Source: OLB6 sp964493635
GTDB taxonomy: Bacteria > Bacteroidota > Ignavibacteria > Kapaibacteriales > Kapaibacteriaceae
Direction of reading: 5' to 3'
Assembly: GCA_964493635.1 (NCBI GenBank)
Contig: CAZBOW010000009.1
Location: forward strand, 1 to 62,605
Length of the DNA stretch: 62,605 nucleotides
The notes beneath the pieces were generated by a model. The model was not told the DNA's origin. It did no database searches and saw nothing but the letters and a program-made list of their open reading frames with translations. Of this stretch, positions 29,888 through 37,909 are shown in pieces; positions within the stretch are counted from its first letter, which is position 1, and every line of letters begins with the position of its first letter. The translations under genes were made by a program, and so were the position numbers.

Positions 29888-31948
29888 ATGAACCAACAAC
29901 AACAGGATAATGCCCGTGCCGATGTCCTTGCATTGGTCTCGTCCATTATTGATCTGTCGACAGCCCCAGAACGCTTTGAACGTGTGCGTCGATACGTAAT
30001 GTCTCGACCCGTCACCGAGGACACAAAGTTGCAGATTGCCGCAGAAGCACTCCGTGAAGCCGGGGTTATGGCCTCCGTTAGACGAACGGCGTCTGGTTCG
30101 GTGATTGATGTTGGCGGAGAATACCATTCATTCCTGTCGGTGACCGAATCGTTACCCCCAGTGAAGGGTACAGAGTACAAGAAAGACAAGGAAGCAAGGT
30201 TCAAAGACGTCTGGCCGTACATCTCCCGGTTTGTTTCTAATGAGAAACGGGACATCTGGTACGTCGTGGTCTACGGAATCCTATCAAGTCTTCTGGGTTT
30301 GGTGATCCCACTGTCATCGCAGTCGATTGTGAATTCCGTGGCCTTGGGAGTCTTTAACCGGCAGCTAGTTGTCCTCTGCGCCGTGGTGTTTGTTGCGATG
30401 GTCCTCACCGCTGGAATTGCCGTCTTGGAACAGTACGTTGTTGACGTGATGCAACGACGGCTGTTCGTTCGCACGGCCTTCGACGTTGTATCTCGACTAC
30501 CGCAAATGCAGCGGGCACGGGATGTCACGATGTACACACCGGAGCTCGTCAATCGATTTTTTGATGTCATGACGGTCCAAAAGTCGATCGCGAAGTTCCT
30601 GCTGGAAGGGGTCCGCAGTATTCTCATGTTGATTGTTGGCTTGGTGCTGTTGGCCTTCTACCATCCGTTCTTCCTTGTCTATGACCTGCTCTTCGTCCTG
30701 TTTATTCCGGTGCTCGTCTTCGTCCTGGGGCGTCGGGCCATCGATACGGCTGTGGTTGTCTCGAAGCGCAAGTACCAGGCAGCGGCTTGGATTGAAGATG
30801 TTGCCCGCAATCAACAGAGCTTCAAACTTGCCAATGCGATGGGCTTTGCCTACGACCGTATTGATAGTATCGGGGGTACGTACGTCGATGCAAAGCATCG
30901 CCACTTTGTCATTCTCGCACGGCAGATTCTAGGAACCACCCTATTCAAGGCCTTTGCTACGGTTGGTGTTCTGGGGTTGGGTGGAATCTTGGTGATCGAG
31001 CAGCAGATCTCACTCGGCCAGCTGGTGGCTGCCGAAATCATCATCATCATGATTTTGGGCGCCATCGAGAAGATTCTTGGTGAATTCGATACGTATTACG
31101 ACTTCATCGCTGCCCTTGACAAGCTTGCTGCCATCGCCGAACAACCGCTGGAGCCCATCGGTGGCGTAAAGCTGACTGTTACCGGACCACTCACGGTCGA
31201 GCTGGACAACGTTGGACTCACCCTCGGTTCACGAAAGGTCTTGCAAGGGGCTAGCATTACGGTGCCTGCTGGGGGTCGAGTGTCTCTTGTTGGTCAAAGC
31301 GGTTCGGGTAAATCCACAATGCTGAATCTGATTAGTGGAATCTATGAGGCCGATCACGGAACCGTCCGCATCAATGGTCGTGACCTCCGAGAGCTTGACA
31401 TTCAGGATGTGCGTCAGCACATTGGCTACGTTTTACCCGAAGACACCATCATTCAAGGGACGGTGCGTGAGAACATCCTTCTTGGTCGGGATCTTCCGAA
31501 CGCACAACTCGAGTGGGCCTTGCAGATGACGCATCTTCAGCGTGACGTCCGCGTGCTTCCCCACGGCATCGAGACCATCCTGCATAGTGGCGGTGATGCA
31601 ATTTCTTATGGCATGCGCCGGCGCATTTTACTGGCCCGCGTCATTGTACACCAACCACAACTCCTGCTGATCGACGAGGCATTTGATGGGATCGAGGATG
31701 CCATCAAACTGGCGATCATTCAGGATCTCGTGTCGTGGAAGGGGTGGACCGTCATCAACGTCTCACACGATCCCGAGCTGATTCGGATCACCCCGCAGGT
31801 CTGCGTGCTGAGTGATGGCGTGATACAGGAGAGTGGAAGTCCGCAGGAGTTGGTCTCAGCGCCAAACTCCATCTTTGCTTCGCTATTCCCTCTGCCTGCG
31901 GTGTTTAACGTTCGCAGCGACGATCATCAGGAGGGCCGCAATGCGTAA
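29888..31948 (+). CDS. ABC exporter, fused membrane and ATPase domains, with degenerate nucleotide-binding motifs
   Basis: A 686-aa half-transporter. Residues about 1-100 form a soluble N-terminal region without a C39 peptidase Cys. About 118-390 contains six membrane helices of type I exporter layout, and about 430-660 is the ATPase. Walker A (GQSGSGKST), Walker B with catalytic Glu (LLLIDEAFDG) and the H-loop (NVSHDPEL) are intact. The signature LSGGQ is replaced by ISYGM and the Q-loop Gln by Pro (GYVLPEDT). It overlaps the HlyD gene by 8 bp and with TolC forms a tripartite export system. The substrate is unknown; no obvious peptide precursor or modification enzyme is adjacent. Confidence 0.9.
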   Translation: MNQQQQDNARADVLALVSSIIDLSTAPERFERVRRYVMSRPVTEDTKLQIAAEALREAGVMASVRRTASGSVIDVGGEYHSFLSVTESLPPVKGTEYKKDKEARFKDVWPYISRFVSNEKRDIWYVVVYGILSSLLGLVIPLSSQSIVNSVALGVFNRQLVVLCAVVFVAMVLTAGIAVLEQYVVDVMQRRLFVRTAFDVVSRLPQMQRARDVTMYTPELVNRFFDVMTVQKSIAKFLLEGVRSILMLIVGLVLLAFYHPFFLVYDLLFVLFIPVLVFVLGRRAIDTAVVVSKRKYQAAAWIEDVARNQQSFKLANAMGFAYDRIDSIGGTYVDAKHRHFVILARQILGTTLFKAFATVGVLGLGGILVIEQQISLGQLVAAEIIIIMILGAIEKILGEFDTYYDFIAALDKLAAIAEQPLEPIGGVKLTVTGPLTVELDNVGLTLGSRKVLQGASITVPAGGRVSLVGQSGSGKSTMLNLISGIYEADHGTVRINGRDLRELDIQDVRQHIGYVLPEDTIIQGTVRENILLGRDLPNAQLEWALQMTHLQRDVRVLPHGIETILHSGGDAISYGMRRRILLARVIVHQPQLLLIDEAFDGIEDAIKLAIIQDLVSWKGWTVINVSHDPELIRITPQVCVLSDGVIQESGSPQELVSAPNSIFASLFPLPAVFNVRSDDHQEGRNA

Positions 31949-33373
31949 CCTTCGTCATCGTGAATTGTGGTCGAATATCTCCTCGACGATCCATCCTGTT
32001 CGATCCACGAGTTTTCGACTCACCACAACACCGAATCTTCATCGTTGGTTGGTAGGTCTCATTGCAGTTGTCTTGGTCATTACGGCAGTGTTCCTCGGTT
32101 TTGTTCCATGGCAGCAGACGGTTATTGGTTCCGGACAGGTTACGTCCTTTGCGCCGGATGCACGTCCGCAGACGGTAGAATCGGCAATCTCCGGACGGGT
32201 GGTGAAGTGGTATGTGAACGAAGGAGATCGTGTACGAAAAGGCGATACCCTCGTCATCCTCGCCGATATCGGAACATCGTTCTTTGATCGACAATTGCTG
32301 GATCGTTTGTCGATTCTCCGTGATCAGACGGTGGCTGCTCAGGATCAGGCCATTGAAGCATCGATGCAGCGACGACGACAGGCCGAACAACGATACAATC
32401 AATCGGTGGCTCGATTTGATAACGCCGTGGTTCAAGCCTCAACGGCTCGAATCCGATTTCAGCGGGCAGATACGTTGTTCCGCCAGGATGAACTGTTCAG
32501 CCGTCGACAGTACGAGTCCGCTCAACTGGATCTGCAGAAAGCTCTTGCTGATTCGGTCAGTGCTGCCGCCGCTGTTCTGGCAGCACTGCAGGATGTAGAA
32601 ACTCTGCGTGCCGAAGAACTGCGAACGGTCAATTCTGCGTCTGTCGCCGTTCAAGAAGTTGATGTTCGATTGGCCAATGCTACCGGTCGGGTTGGCGCAG
32701 GCACGGTTGTTGCGCCCTTGGACGGCACCGTTGTGCGGATCAATCGGGTTGGTAGTGGACAGACGGTCAAGGAGGGCGATCAGCTTGCCGTGATCGTTCC
32801 AACAACGGACGACCAGGCAGCAGAGATCTACGTCAGCGGTATGGATGCGGCTATTGTCGAGCCTGGGCGTCGGGTTTCGTTGCAGTTCGCCGGTTTCCCA
32901 GCCTTTATGTTCTCCGGATGGTCCAACATCAGTGTTGGCATTTTCCATGGTCGGATCAAGGTGATCGATGCCGTTGATGACGGTTCGGGACGATTCCGCT
33001 TGTTAGTGGTTCCGGAAGATGGTGGTCGTCGCTGGCCGGATCAGAGATTCCTGCGCCAAGGAACGGCTGTAACGGGTTGGGTGATGCTTGAAGAAGTTGT
33101 GCTTGGCTATGAGATCTGGCGTCGTGTCATGGGCTTCCCACCGGAGTTCCCTGTGGCTCCCGTGTCGACGTCGAATCCGACCAGCTCCAAGGGGGGCTCG
33201 TNNNNNNNNNNNNNNNNNNNNNNNNNNNNNNNNNNNNNNNNNNNNNNNNNNNNNNNNNNNNNNNNNNNNNNNNNNNNNNNNNNNNNNNNNNNNNNNNNNN
33301 NTTCCCTGTGGCTCCCGTGTCGACGTCGAATCCGACCAGCTCCAAGGGGGGCTCGTCCAAGGGGGGCTCGTGA
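31941..33373 (+). CDS. HlyD-family membrane fusion protein (interrupted by a false gap)
   Basis: Periplasmic adaptor linking the ABC exporter to TolC. It has one membrane helix (about 36-56), a biotinyl-lipoyl half-motif (ISGRVVKWYVNEGDRVRKGD), a long coiled-coil hairpin (about 115-235), the second lipoyl half (APLDGTVVRINRVGSGQTVKEGD) and a beta-barrel. The N run at 33202-33301 is flanked by identical 55-bp copies. Removing one copy plus the N leaves 1278 bp in frame (425 aa) ending in the tandem pentapeptide SKGGS-SKGGS and TGA. It starts at ATG 31941 inside the ABC gene end and overlaps the TolC start as GTGA. Confidence 0.9.
33147..33356. other. false assembly gap: 55-bp duplicate, 100 N, 55-bp duplicate
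   Basis: Bases 33147-33201 and 33302-33356 are identical over 55 bp and enclose exactly 100 N. Treating them as one copy keeps the HlyD frame and joins it cleanly to the TolC gene. Just after it, a 15-bp in-frame repeat (encoding SKGGS twice) probably caused the contig break. 55 is a common de Bruijn k-mer length, consistent with unmerged contig ends. Confidence 0.9.
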
Positions 33374-34731
33374 GAGGCGTTTGGCTGATTTGGCTCGTCC
33401 TATCTGCACCACCGCTCCTTGGTCAGCAGGTACTGACGCTGCAGGACGTGTTACGCACGGTGGAACAGACACACCCTGCCCTGCGCGCGGCCTCGTACGA
33501 GCCGGAATTGGCAGAGGCGGAGATTCGCAATGCGTTAGGACGATTTGATCCAGACTTGCAACTCACGTATGAGTACAAGGACAAATCAGGGGCCGATAAG
33601 GTCAATTACCTGGATGGCAGTCTGGAGCTTCCACTGAACATGTTGTTCGGACCAAAACTCAAGGCGGAGTATCGTCGAGGCATTGGCTTCCAGCTGGATC
33701 CAGAGAATCGAACGGCCACGGCTGGCGAGGCGTCATTGGGTGTGTCCCTCCCCCTTTTTCAAGGCATCTTCACGGACCGCCGGCGCACGCAGCTGCAGAA
33801 ATCTCTTCAGCGCCCCGAGGCAGCGCGTGCTCAGTATCGCATTGAACGGAACAACCTCCTGCGAACCGCTGCGAGGTTGTACTGGAGCTGGGCCTTAGCG
33901 CACGCCGAACGCGAGGTGATCGACACGATGGTTGTCCTAGCCGAGCGCAGGATGGTGCAAATCGCTCGGTTGGCCCTTATTGGCGAGCGACCAATGATCG
34001 ACAGTGTGGAGATTGCTCAAGAGGTCCAGCGCAGGCGCGGGCAACAATTCGATGCTCTGCGTAAGCTGGAGCAAGCTCGGAATGCATTATCGTTTATGGT
34101 GTGGGGCGCCGACGGGCAACCGTTGGCGTTGCAGGGCTCGCCGGAGGAACTGCCTCGGGAATCTACCACCACGATTGATATCCAGGCCGCCGAAGAACAG
34201 GCTCAGCAACAGCGACCGGAAGTGGCCCGCCTTCGCGTTCTGCAGTCGCTGGCACGACTCGACTCGGCGCTGGCTCAGGAATTTCTTCGTCCGTATGTCG
34301 AGCTCGAAGCTGCCATTACCAGCTACGACGCCAATCAGCTCGGATCCGCTGATTATAAAATGGGCGTGCGGGTTTCCCAACCTCTGCTCTTTCGTAGTGC
34401 CCTAGCCGGAGCCCAGGTTGCCAGTATCGGTGTTCAGCGTGCGGACTTGTCGGAGATCATTATTCGGCGTTCGGTGTCTATTGATGCGTCGAACGCTGTT
34501 GTTGCCCTCCAGCGGGCCCGCCAGCGGGTGGACGCTGCCGAGGTCGAGGTCCAGCTGGCGCAGCGGATGCTTGCAGCAGAACTACGACTGCTCTCAGCCG
34601 GCGAGTCGACACTACTGCAGGTCAACCTACGTGAGCGATTTCTTGCTGAGGCTCTATTGCGGATCGCGGCTGCCCGCGCTGACCAAGCTATTGCTGAGAT
34701 CGATGTGCGCTGGGCTACGGGTCAGCTGTAA
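33370..34731 (+). CDS. TolC-family outer membrane efflux protein
   Basis: A 453-aa outer-membrane channel for the ABC-HlyD exporter. It starts with GTG 33370, overlapping the HlyD stop by 4 bp; the signal peptide is VWLIWLVLSAPPLLGQQ. The two repeats of the OEP fold are visible: LTLQDVLRTVEQTHPALRAA with coiled coil to about 235, and a second half with heptad-like Ala/Leu/Gln segments (VALQRARQRVDAAEVEVQLAQRML) ending ADQAIAEIDVRWATGQL. The open frame runs back through the N gap, but that part is not coding. Confidence 0.9.
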   Translation: MRGVWLIWLVLSAPPLLGQQVLTLQDVLRTVEQTHPALRAASYEPELAEAEIRNALGRFDPDLQLTYEYKDKSGADKVNYLDGSLELPLNMLFGPKLKAEYRRGIGFQLDPENRTATAGEASLGVSLPLFQGIFTDRRRTQLQKSLQRPEAARAQYRIERNNLLRTAARLYWSWALAHAEREVIDTMVVLAERRMVQIARLALIGERPMIDSVEIAQEVQRRRGQQFDALRKLEQARNALSFMVWGADGQPLALQGSPEELPRESTTTIDIQAAEEQAQQQRPEVARLRVLQSLARLDSALAQEFLRPYVELEAAITSYDANQLGSADYKMGVRVSQPLLFRSALAGAQVASIGVQRADLSEIIIRRSVSIDASNAVVALQRARQRVDAAEVEVQLAQRMLAAELRLLSAGESTLLQVNLRERFLAEALLRIAAARADQAIAEIDVRWATGQL

Positions 34732-34742
34732 CGACAGGGTCG

Positions 34743-34750
34743 TATCTTTG
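34743..34750 (+). promoter_or_regulatory. TAnnTTTG promoter box for etfB-etfA
   Basis: TATCTTTG followed by TAGC, 50 bp before etfB ATG 34800. It matches the Bacteroidota -7 consensus and lies just past the tolC stop, separating the exporter operon from the etf operon. Confidence 0.65.
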
Positions 34751-34799
34751 TAGCCCATTCTGGTTATCTCATCTCGAAACTATCATACGTGAAGTACCC

Positions 34800-35546
34800 A
34801 TGAACATCCTCGTTTGTATCTCTCAAGTACCTGATACCACCACGAAGATTAGTGTTGGTCCAGATGGTACGTCCATCAATCCGCAAGGGGTGAAGTTTAT
34901 CCTCAATCCTTACGACGAGTTTGCGATCGAAGAGGGCTTGCGACTCCGCGAACAGCATGGAGGGTCCGTAACAACCGTGACCGTTGGCGGCGACTCTGGT
35001 AAAGAAATCCTCCGCACGGCGTTGGCCATGGGATCTGATGCGGCGGTGTTGATCAAAGATGAGGACCGTCGGGACAGCTTTGTCGTGGCTCGTAGTTTGG
35101 CAGCGTTGGTTCAGGAAACCGCTCCAGACATTGTACTGTTTGGACGCCAATCGATCGATCACGATTCCCTCCAAATTCCGGCGATGGTGGCTGAGCTGGT
35201 TTCGTGGCCAAACATCAGTGTAGCCAGCGCACTAACGATCGAAGGTACGTTGGTCCGAGCCGAGCGTGACATTGAAGGTGGCAAAGAGGTTGTCGAATCC
35301 ACACTGCCGTTGGTGGTTTCTGCTCAAAAGGGTTTGAACGACCCGCGATATCCAAAGCTGCCTGACATCATGAAGGCGAAGTCGAAGCCGATTGAAGAGC
35401 GTCCAGCGGTCGCATCCTCGCCACGTGTTGAGATTGTAGGGCTGGCCCTACCGGACTCAAAGCGCCTGCAAAAGATGTTTGGTGATACAGAAGCCGATCT
35501 GTCTGAAGTCGTGCGGCTATTGCATGAGGAAGCCAAGGTGATTTAA
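34800..35546 (+). CDS. etfB: electron transfer flavoprotein beta subunit
   Basis: Small subunit of the FAD/AMP-containing electron carrier that takes electrons from acyl-CoA dehydrogenases to the quinone pool. The 248-aa protein begins MNILVCISQVPDTTTKI and has the family segments NPYDEFAIEEGLRLRE, LFGRQSIDHDSLQIPAMVAE and ERDIEGGKEVVESTLPLVV. It is followed by etfA after 64 bp. No acyl-CoA dehydrogenase or ETF:quinone oxidoreductase is in the window. The AMP-binding region is conserved, arguing for a standard and not a bifurcating ETF, but this is not certain. Confidence 0.96.
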   Translation: MNILVCISQVPDTTTKISVGPDGTSINPQGVKFILNPYDEFAIEEGLRLREQHGGSVTTVTVGGDSGKEILRTALAMGSDAAVLIKDEDRRDSFVVARSLAALVQETAPDIVLFGRQSIDHDSLQIPAMVAELVSWPNISVASALTIEGTLVRAERDIEGGKEVVESTLPLVVSAQKGLNDPRYPKLPDIMKAKSKPIEERPAVASSPRVEIVGLALPDSKRLQKMFGDTEADLSEVVRLLHEEAKVI

Positions 35547-35610
35547 CCGCAGGCATGTTTTCACATGTGATTCTTTCCAGTCTGACTATCTATACGAACC
35601 CCAAACGACT

Positions 35611-36558
35611 ATGAAAACACTTGTCTATATCGAAGAACAGAACGGCACATTGAAGCGTACCTCCTGCGAAGCGCTCACGGCAGCGGCCGCCCTTGGTACC
35701 GAATCGCACGCTGTGATCGTAAATGGTTCGGATGCCGCTATCCAACAAGCAGGAATGTATGGCACGACGGCTTGCACGAACGTTGAACTTAGTGGTCCGC
35801 TGTCGTACCAAGCTATCACAGCCGCAATTACTTCCGTTGCGCGTTCAACGGGAGCAACGGTTGTGCTCATCTCGGCCACAGCGGCAGGAAAGGACATCGC
35901 TCCAAGGGTATCGGTGCAACTTGAAGCTGGACTCCTTCCCGATTGCATCGAGCTCAGTGTTGTGAACTCAGAGGTTCATGCTGTGCGTCCGGTCTATGCC
36001 GGTAAGGCCCGTGCTACCGTACGCGCTACAACACCAGTCACCGTCATCACGCTACGGCCGAATGTCTTTACCGCTCGCCCAGCAGGTCAGACACCGGTGT
36101 CCGTTACTTCCGTGGCGATGTCCGTCGATGCCTCCACACGTGTGAGCACCATTCGTTCCGTTGTCAAGAATGAAGGCACGCTCGACGTTGCCGAAGCCGA
36201 CATCATCGTATCCGGTGGGCGTGGATTGAAGGGCCCAGAGCATTTCCACCTCGTTGAGTCACTGGCTGCAGCCCTGGGTGGAGCGGTTGGTGCCTCGCGC
36301 GCCGTTGTGGATGCCGGGTGGAGGCCACACCGAGAGCAAGTTGGTCAAACTGGCAAGACGGTGGCCCCGACGATGTACGTCGCATGTGGGATCAGTGGAG
36401 CCGTCCAACACCTTGCGGGGATGTCCACGAGCAAGGTGATTGTTGCCGTGAACAAAGACAAAGACGCGCCTATTTTCTCTGTTGCCGACTACGGTATCGT
36501 TGGTGATGTCTTCGACGTATTGCCAAAGCTTACGGAAATGATCTCTGCTCGATCATGA
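35611..36558 (+). CDS. etfA: electron transfer flavoprotein alpha subunit
   Basis: Large, FAD-binding ETF subunit of 315 aa. The C-terminal FAD domain is clear: GGRGLKGPEHFHLVESLA, GASRAVVDAGWRPHREQVGQTGK, YVACGISGAVQHLAGM and NKDKDAPIFSVADYGIVGD. It pairs with etfB. It overlaps the bifunctional-nuclease gene by 4 bp (ATGA), so the three genes form one transcript. Confidence 0.96.
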   Translation: MKTLVYIEEQNGTLKRTSCEALTAAAALGTESHAVIVNGSDAAIQQAGMYGTTACTNVELSGPLSYQAITAAITSVARSTGATVVLISATAAGKDIAPRVSVQLEAGLLPDCIELSVVNSEVHAVRPVYAGKARATVRATTPVTVITLRPNVFTARPAGQTPVSVTSVAMSVDASTRVSTIRSVVKNEGTLDVAEADIIVSGGRGLKGPEHFHLVESLAAALGGAVGASRAVVDAGWRPHREQVGQTGKTVAPTMYVACGISGAVQHLAGMSTSKVIVAVNKDKDAPIFSVADYGIVGDVFDVLPKLTEMISARS

Positions 36559-37238
36559 TGCATAAGGTTCAGGTAGAGGTGTTTGGACTGACCGACAGAG
36601 GAATGTCGCAGGGGGCTTTTGCACTCCTGTTAAAGGAGTCCGAAGGTCAACGGAAAATGCCCATCATCATTGGTGTGCCCGAGGCTCAGGCCATTGCCAA
36701 CGAACTCGAGGGCGTGCGTGCACAGCGCCCAATGACGCACGACTTGCTCAAGAGCGTCATTGATGCACTCGGGGCAGAGCTTCAGGAGGTGTGGATTCAT
36801 ACACTCCGTGACGGTACGTTCTACGCGTCGCTTGTGTTTGCCGTGTCGGGTTTAGAGGTCGATGCGCGCCCGAGCGATGCCATTGCCATTGCCGTGCGAT
36901 GCAGCGTGCCAATCTATGTTTCCGAAGAGATCATCGACGAGGCCTCTCTCGATGGATCATCGGACGACTCGTCCGATGCTGACGAGAGCCTCACCGATAC
37001 TGATGATGATACGGAATACGAAACCGACAATGATGGTCGCGATCTGGCGGATACCTCCGGTGGGATGAATCAGCAGCTGTCGTCACCAACGGCCAAGCCC
37101 GAGGGTACGTCAGAGCCCCTTACCTACCGCGAGCGGTTGGAGCAGGAGTTGCGGCACGCTATACAGCGGGAAGATTACGAGACGGCCGCGCGACTGCGTG
37201 ATGAGCTTTCATCGCACCAGTCGTCGGATGATGCATAG
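36555..37238 (+). CDS. bifunctional nuclease (DUF151) with C-terminal UVR motif
   Basis: Residues about 1-130 form a BFN/DUF151 domain (VQVEVFGLTDRGMSQGAFALLL, RKMPIIIGVPEAQAIA and LEVDARPSDAIAIAVRC are the conserved blocks). Family members are reported to have DNase and RNase activity. A highly acidic Ser/Asp-rich linker (about 133-170) leads to a UvrB/UvrC-type helical hairpin at the end (YRERLEQELRHAIQREDYE), a protein-contact motif. At 227 aa it is coupled to etfA. The link to electron transfer may be transcriptional only. Confidence 0.85.
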   Translation: MMHKVQVEVFGLTDRGMSQGAFALLLKESEGQRKMPIIIGVPEAQAIANELEGVRAQRPMTHDLLKSVIDALGAELQEVWIHTLRDGTFYASLVFAVSGLEVDARPSDAIAIAVRCSVPIYVSEEIIDEASLDGSSDDSSDADESLTDTDDDTEYETDNDGRDLADTSGGMNQQLSSPTAKPEGTSEPLTYRERLEQELRHAIQREDYETAARLRDELSSHQSSDDA

Positions 37239-37275
37239 GCGATGTTGTCGTGGAAAAAGATTCGGCCGTGTTGCG

Positions 37276-37283
37276 TATGTTTG
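37276..37283 (+). promoter_or_regulatory. TAnnTTTG promoter box for tRNA
   Basis: TATGTTTG followed by TAGCC, 40 bp before the tRNA 5' end. It matches the Bacteroidota -7 consensus; the expected start is near 37289. Confidence 0.6.
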
Positions 37284-37315
37284 TAGCCGTCATCGATAGA
37301 CGAAAGTTCTTGTGC

Positions 37316-37389
37316 GCCGGAGTAGCTCAGGTGGTTAGAGCAACGGAATCATAATCCGTGTGTCGGGGGTTCAAGTCCCTCCTCCGGTA
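37316..37389 (+). tRNA. tRNA with CAT anticodon (elongator Met, or Ile2)
   Basis: A 74-base cloverleaf. The acceptor arm GCCGGAG pairs with CTCCGGT (first pair G:U), the D arm contains TAGCTCAGGTGG, the anticodon stem ACGGA/TCCGT holds loop ATCATAA with anticodon CAT, and the T arm contains GGTTCAAGTCC. CCA is not encoded. The paired 1:72 position argues against the initiator. Distinguishing elongator Met from lysidine-modified Ile needs identity-element comparison. Confidence 0.93.
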
Positions 37390-37400
37390 CGAAGCGTACC

Positions 37401-37422
37401 CTTCAGCGTCCTGCTGAAGTTT
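37401..37422 (+). terminator. hairpin after the tRNA
   Basis: CTTCAGC and GCTGAAG pair around a 5-base loop and are followed by only three T, so this is a weak intrinsic terminator candidate. It overlaps the stop codon of the convergent methyltransferase gene (37403). Confidence 0.5.
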
Positions 37423-37909
37423 CCCTCAAGGCCCGCTCTTCAGCGGGCAGACGATAGCCAAGCAATAAGATCGCGTTCAACACGGTTGCAACTGCGGCAA
37501 CATGCCACGCGCCGAGCATCATCGGAACCAACGCCAGCTCCAGTACAACAACGATGTAGTTCGGGTGGCGCACCCAACGAAAGGGTCCTGTTTTTACTAA
37601 TGGCTGGCCGGGAAACACAATGATTCGTGTGTTCCACTTCTTTCCTAGGCTGGCAATCGTCCAATAGCGCAGGGCCTGGAGGATGCTGTATCCAGCCATT
37701 CCCACCGCAAACCATGGTTGTGGCCCCGTGGCGAAGAATGCCGTTGCAATAAGCCATCCAATGTGCAGTACAAAGAACATCCAATAATGGGGTTCACGGA
37801 CCACGACCCCACCGTGGTTCGTAGCCCACTGTTGATTCCTGCGGGCCAGAAACAGTTCGTTGATGCGTTGCAAGGCTACGAGACCGAGGAGGACCCACGT
37901 TAGCGTCAT
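37403..37909 (-). CDS. ICMT/YpbQ-like membrane methyltransferase
   Basis: A 168-aa integral membrane protein with four to five helices. It carries the isoprenylcysteine-carboxyl-methyltransferase-type SAM segment GPFRWVRHPNYIVVV and, before it, ALRYWTIASLGKKWNTRI. It most resembles the YpbQ/BpsB group, whose B. subtilis member methylates alkylpyrones made by the adjacent type III polyketide synthase BpsA. Here too it overlaps a type III synthase gene by 4 bp (ATGA). The natural inference is O-methylation of the polyketide product in the membrane. Confidence 0.88.
   Translation of the reverse strand: MTLTWVLLGLVALQRINELFLARRNQQWATNHGGVVVREPHYWMFFVLHIGWLIATAFFATGPQPWFAVGMAGYSILQALRYWTIASLGKKWNTRIIVFPGQPLVKTGPFRWVRHPNYIVVVLELALVPMMLGAWHVAAVATVLNAILLLGYRLPAEERALRETSAGR

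Noticed and set aside
33088..34731. A 547-codon protein joining the HlyD end and TolC across N
   Set aside because: Frame chance across N; collapsing the duplicate gives two separate overlapping genes with a TolC signal peptide at 33370.
37316..37389. Initiator tRNA-fMet
   Set aside because: Position 1:72 can pair (G:U), whereas bacterial initiators have a mismatch there.
37431..37449. Hairpin GCCCGCT-CTTC-AGCGGGC as a second terminator
   Set aside because: Lies within the methyltransferase coding region with no T-tract on either side.
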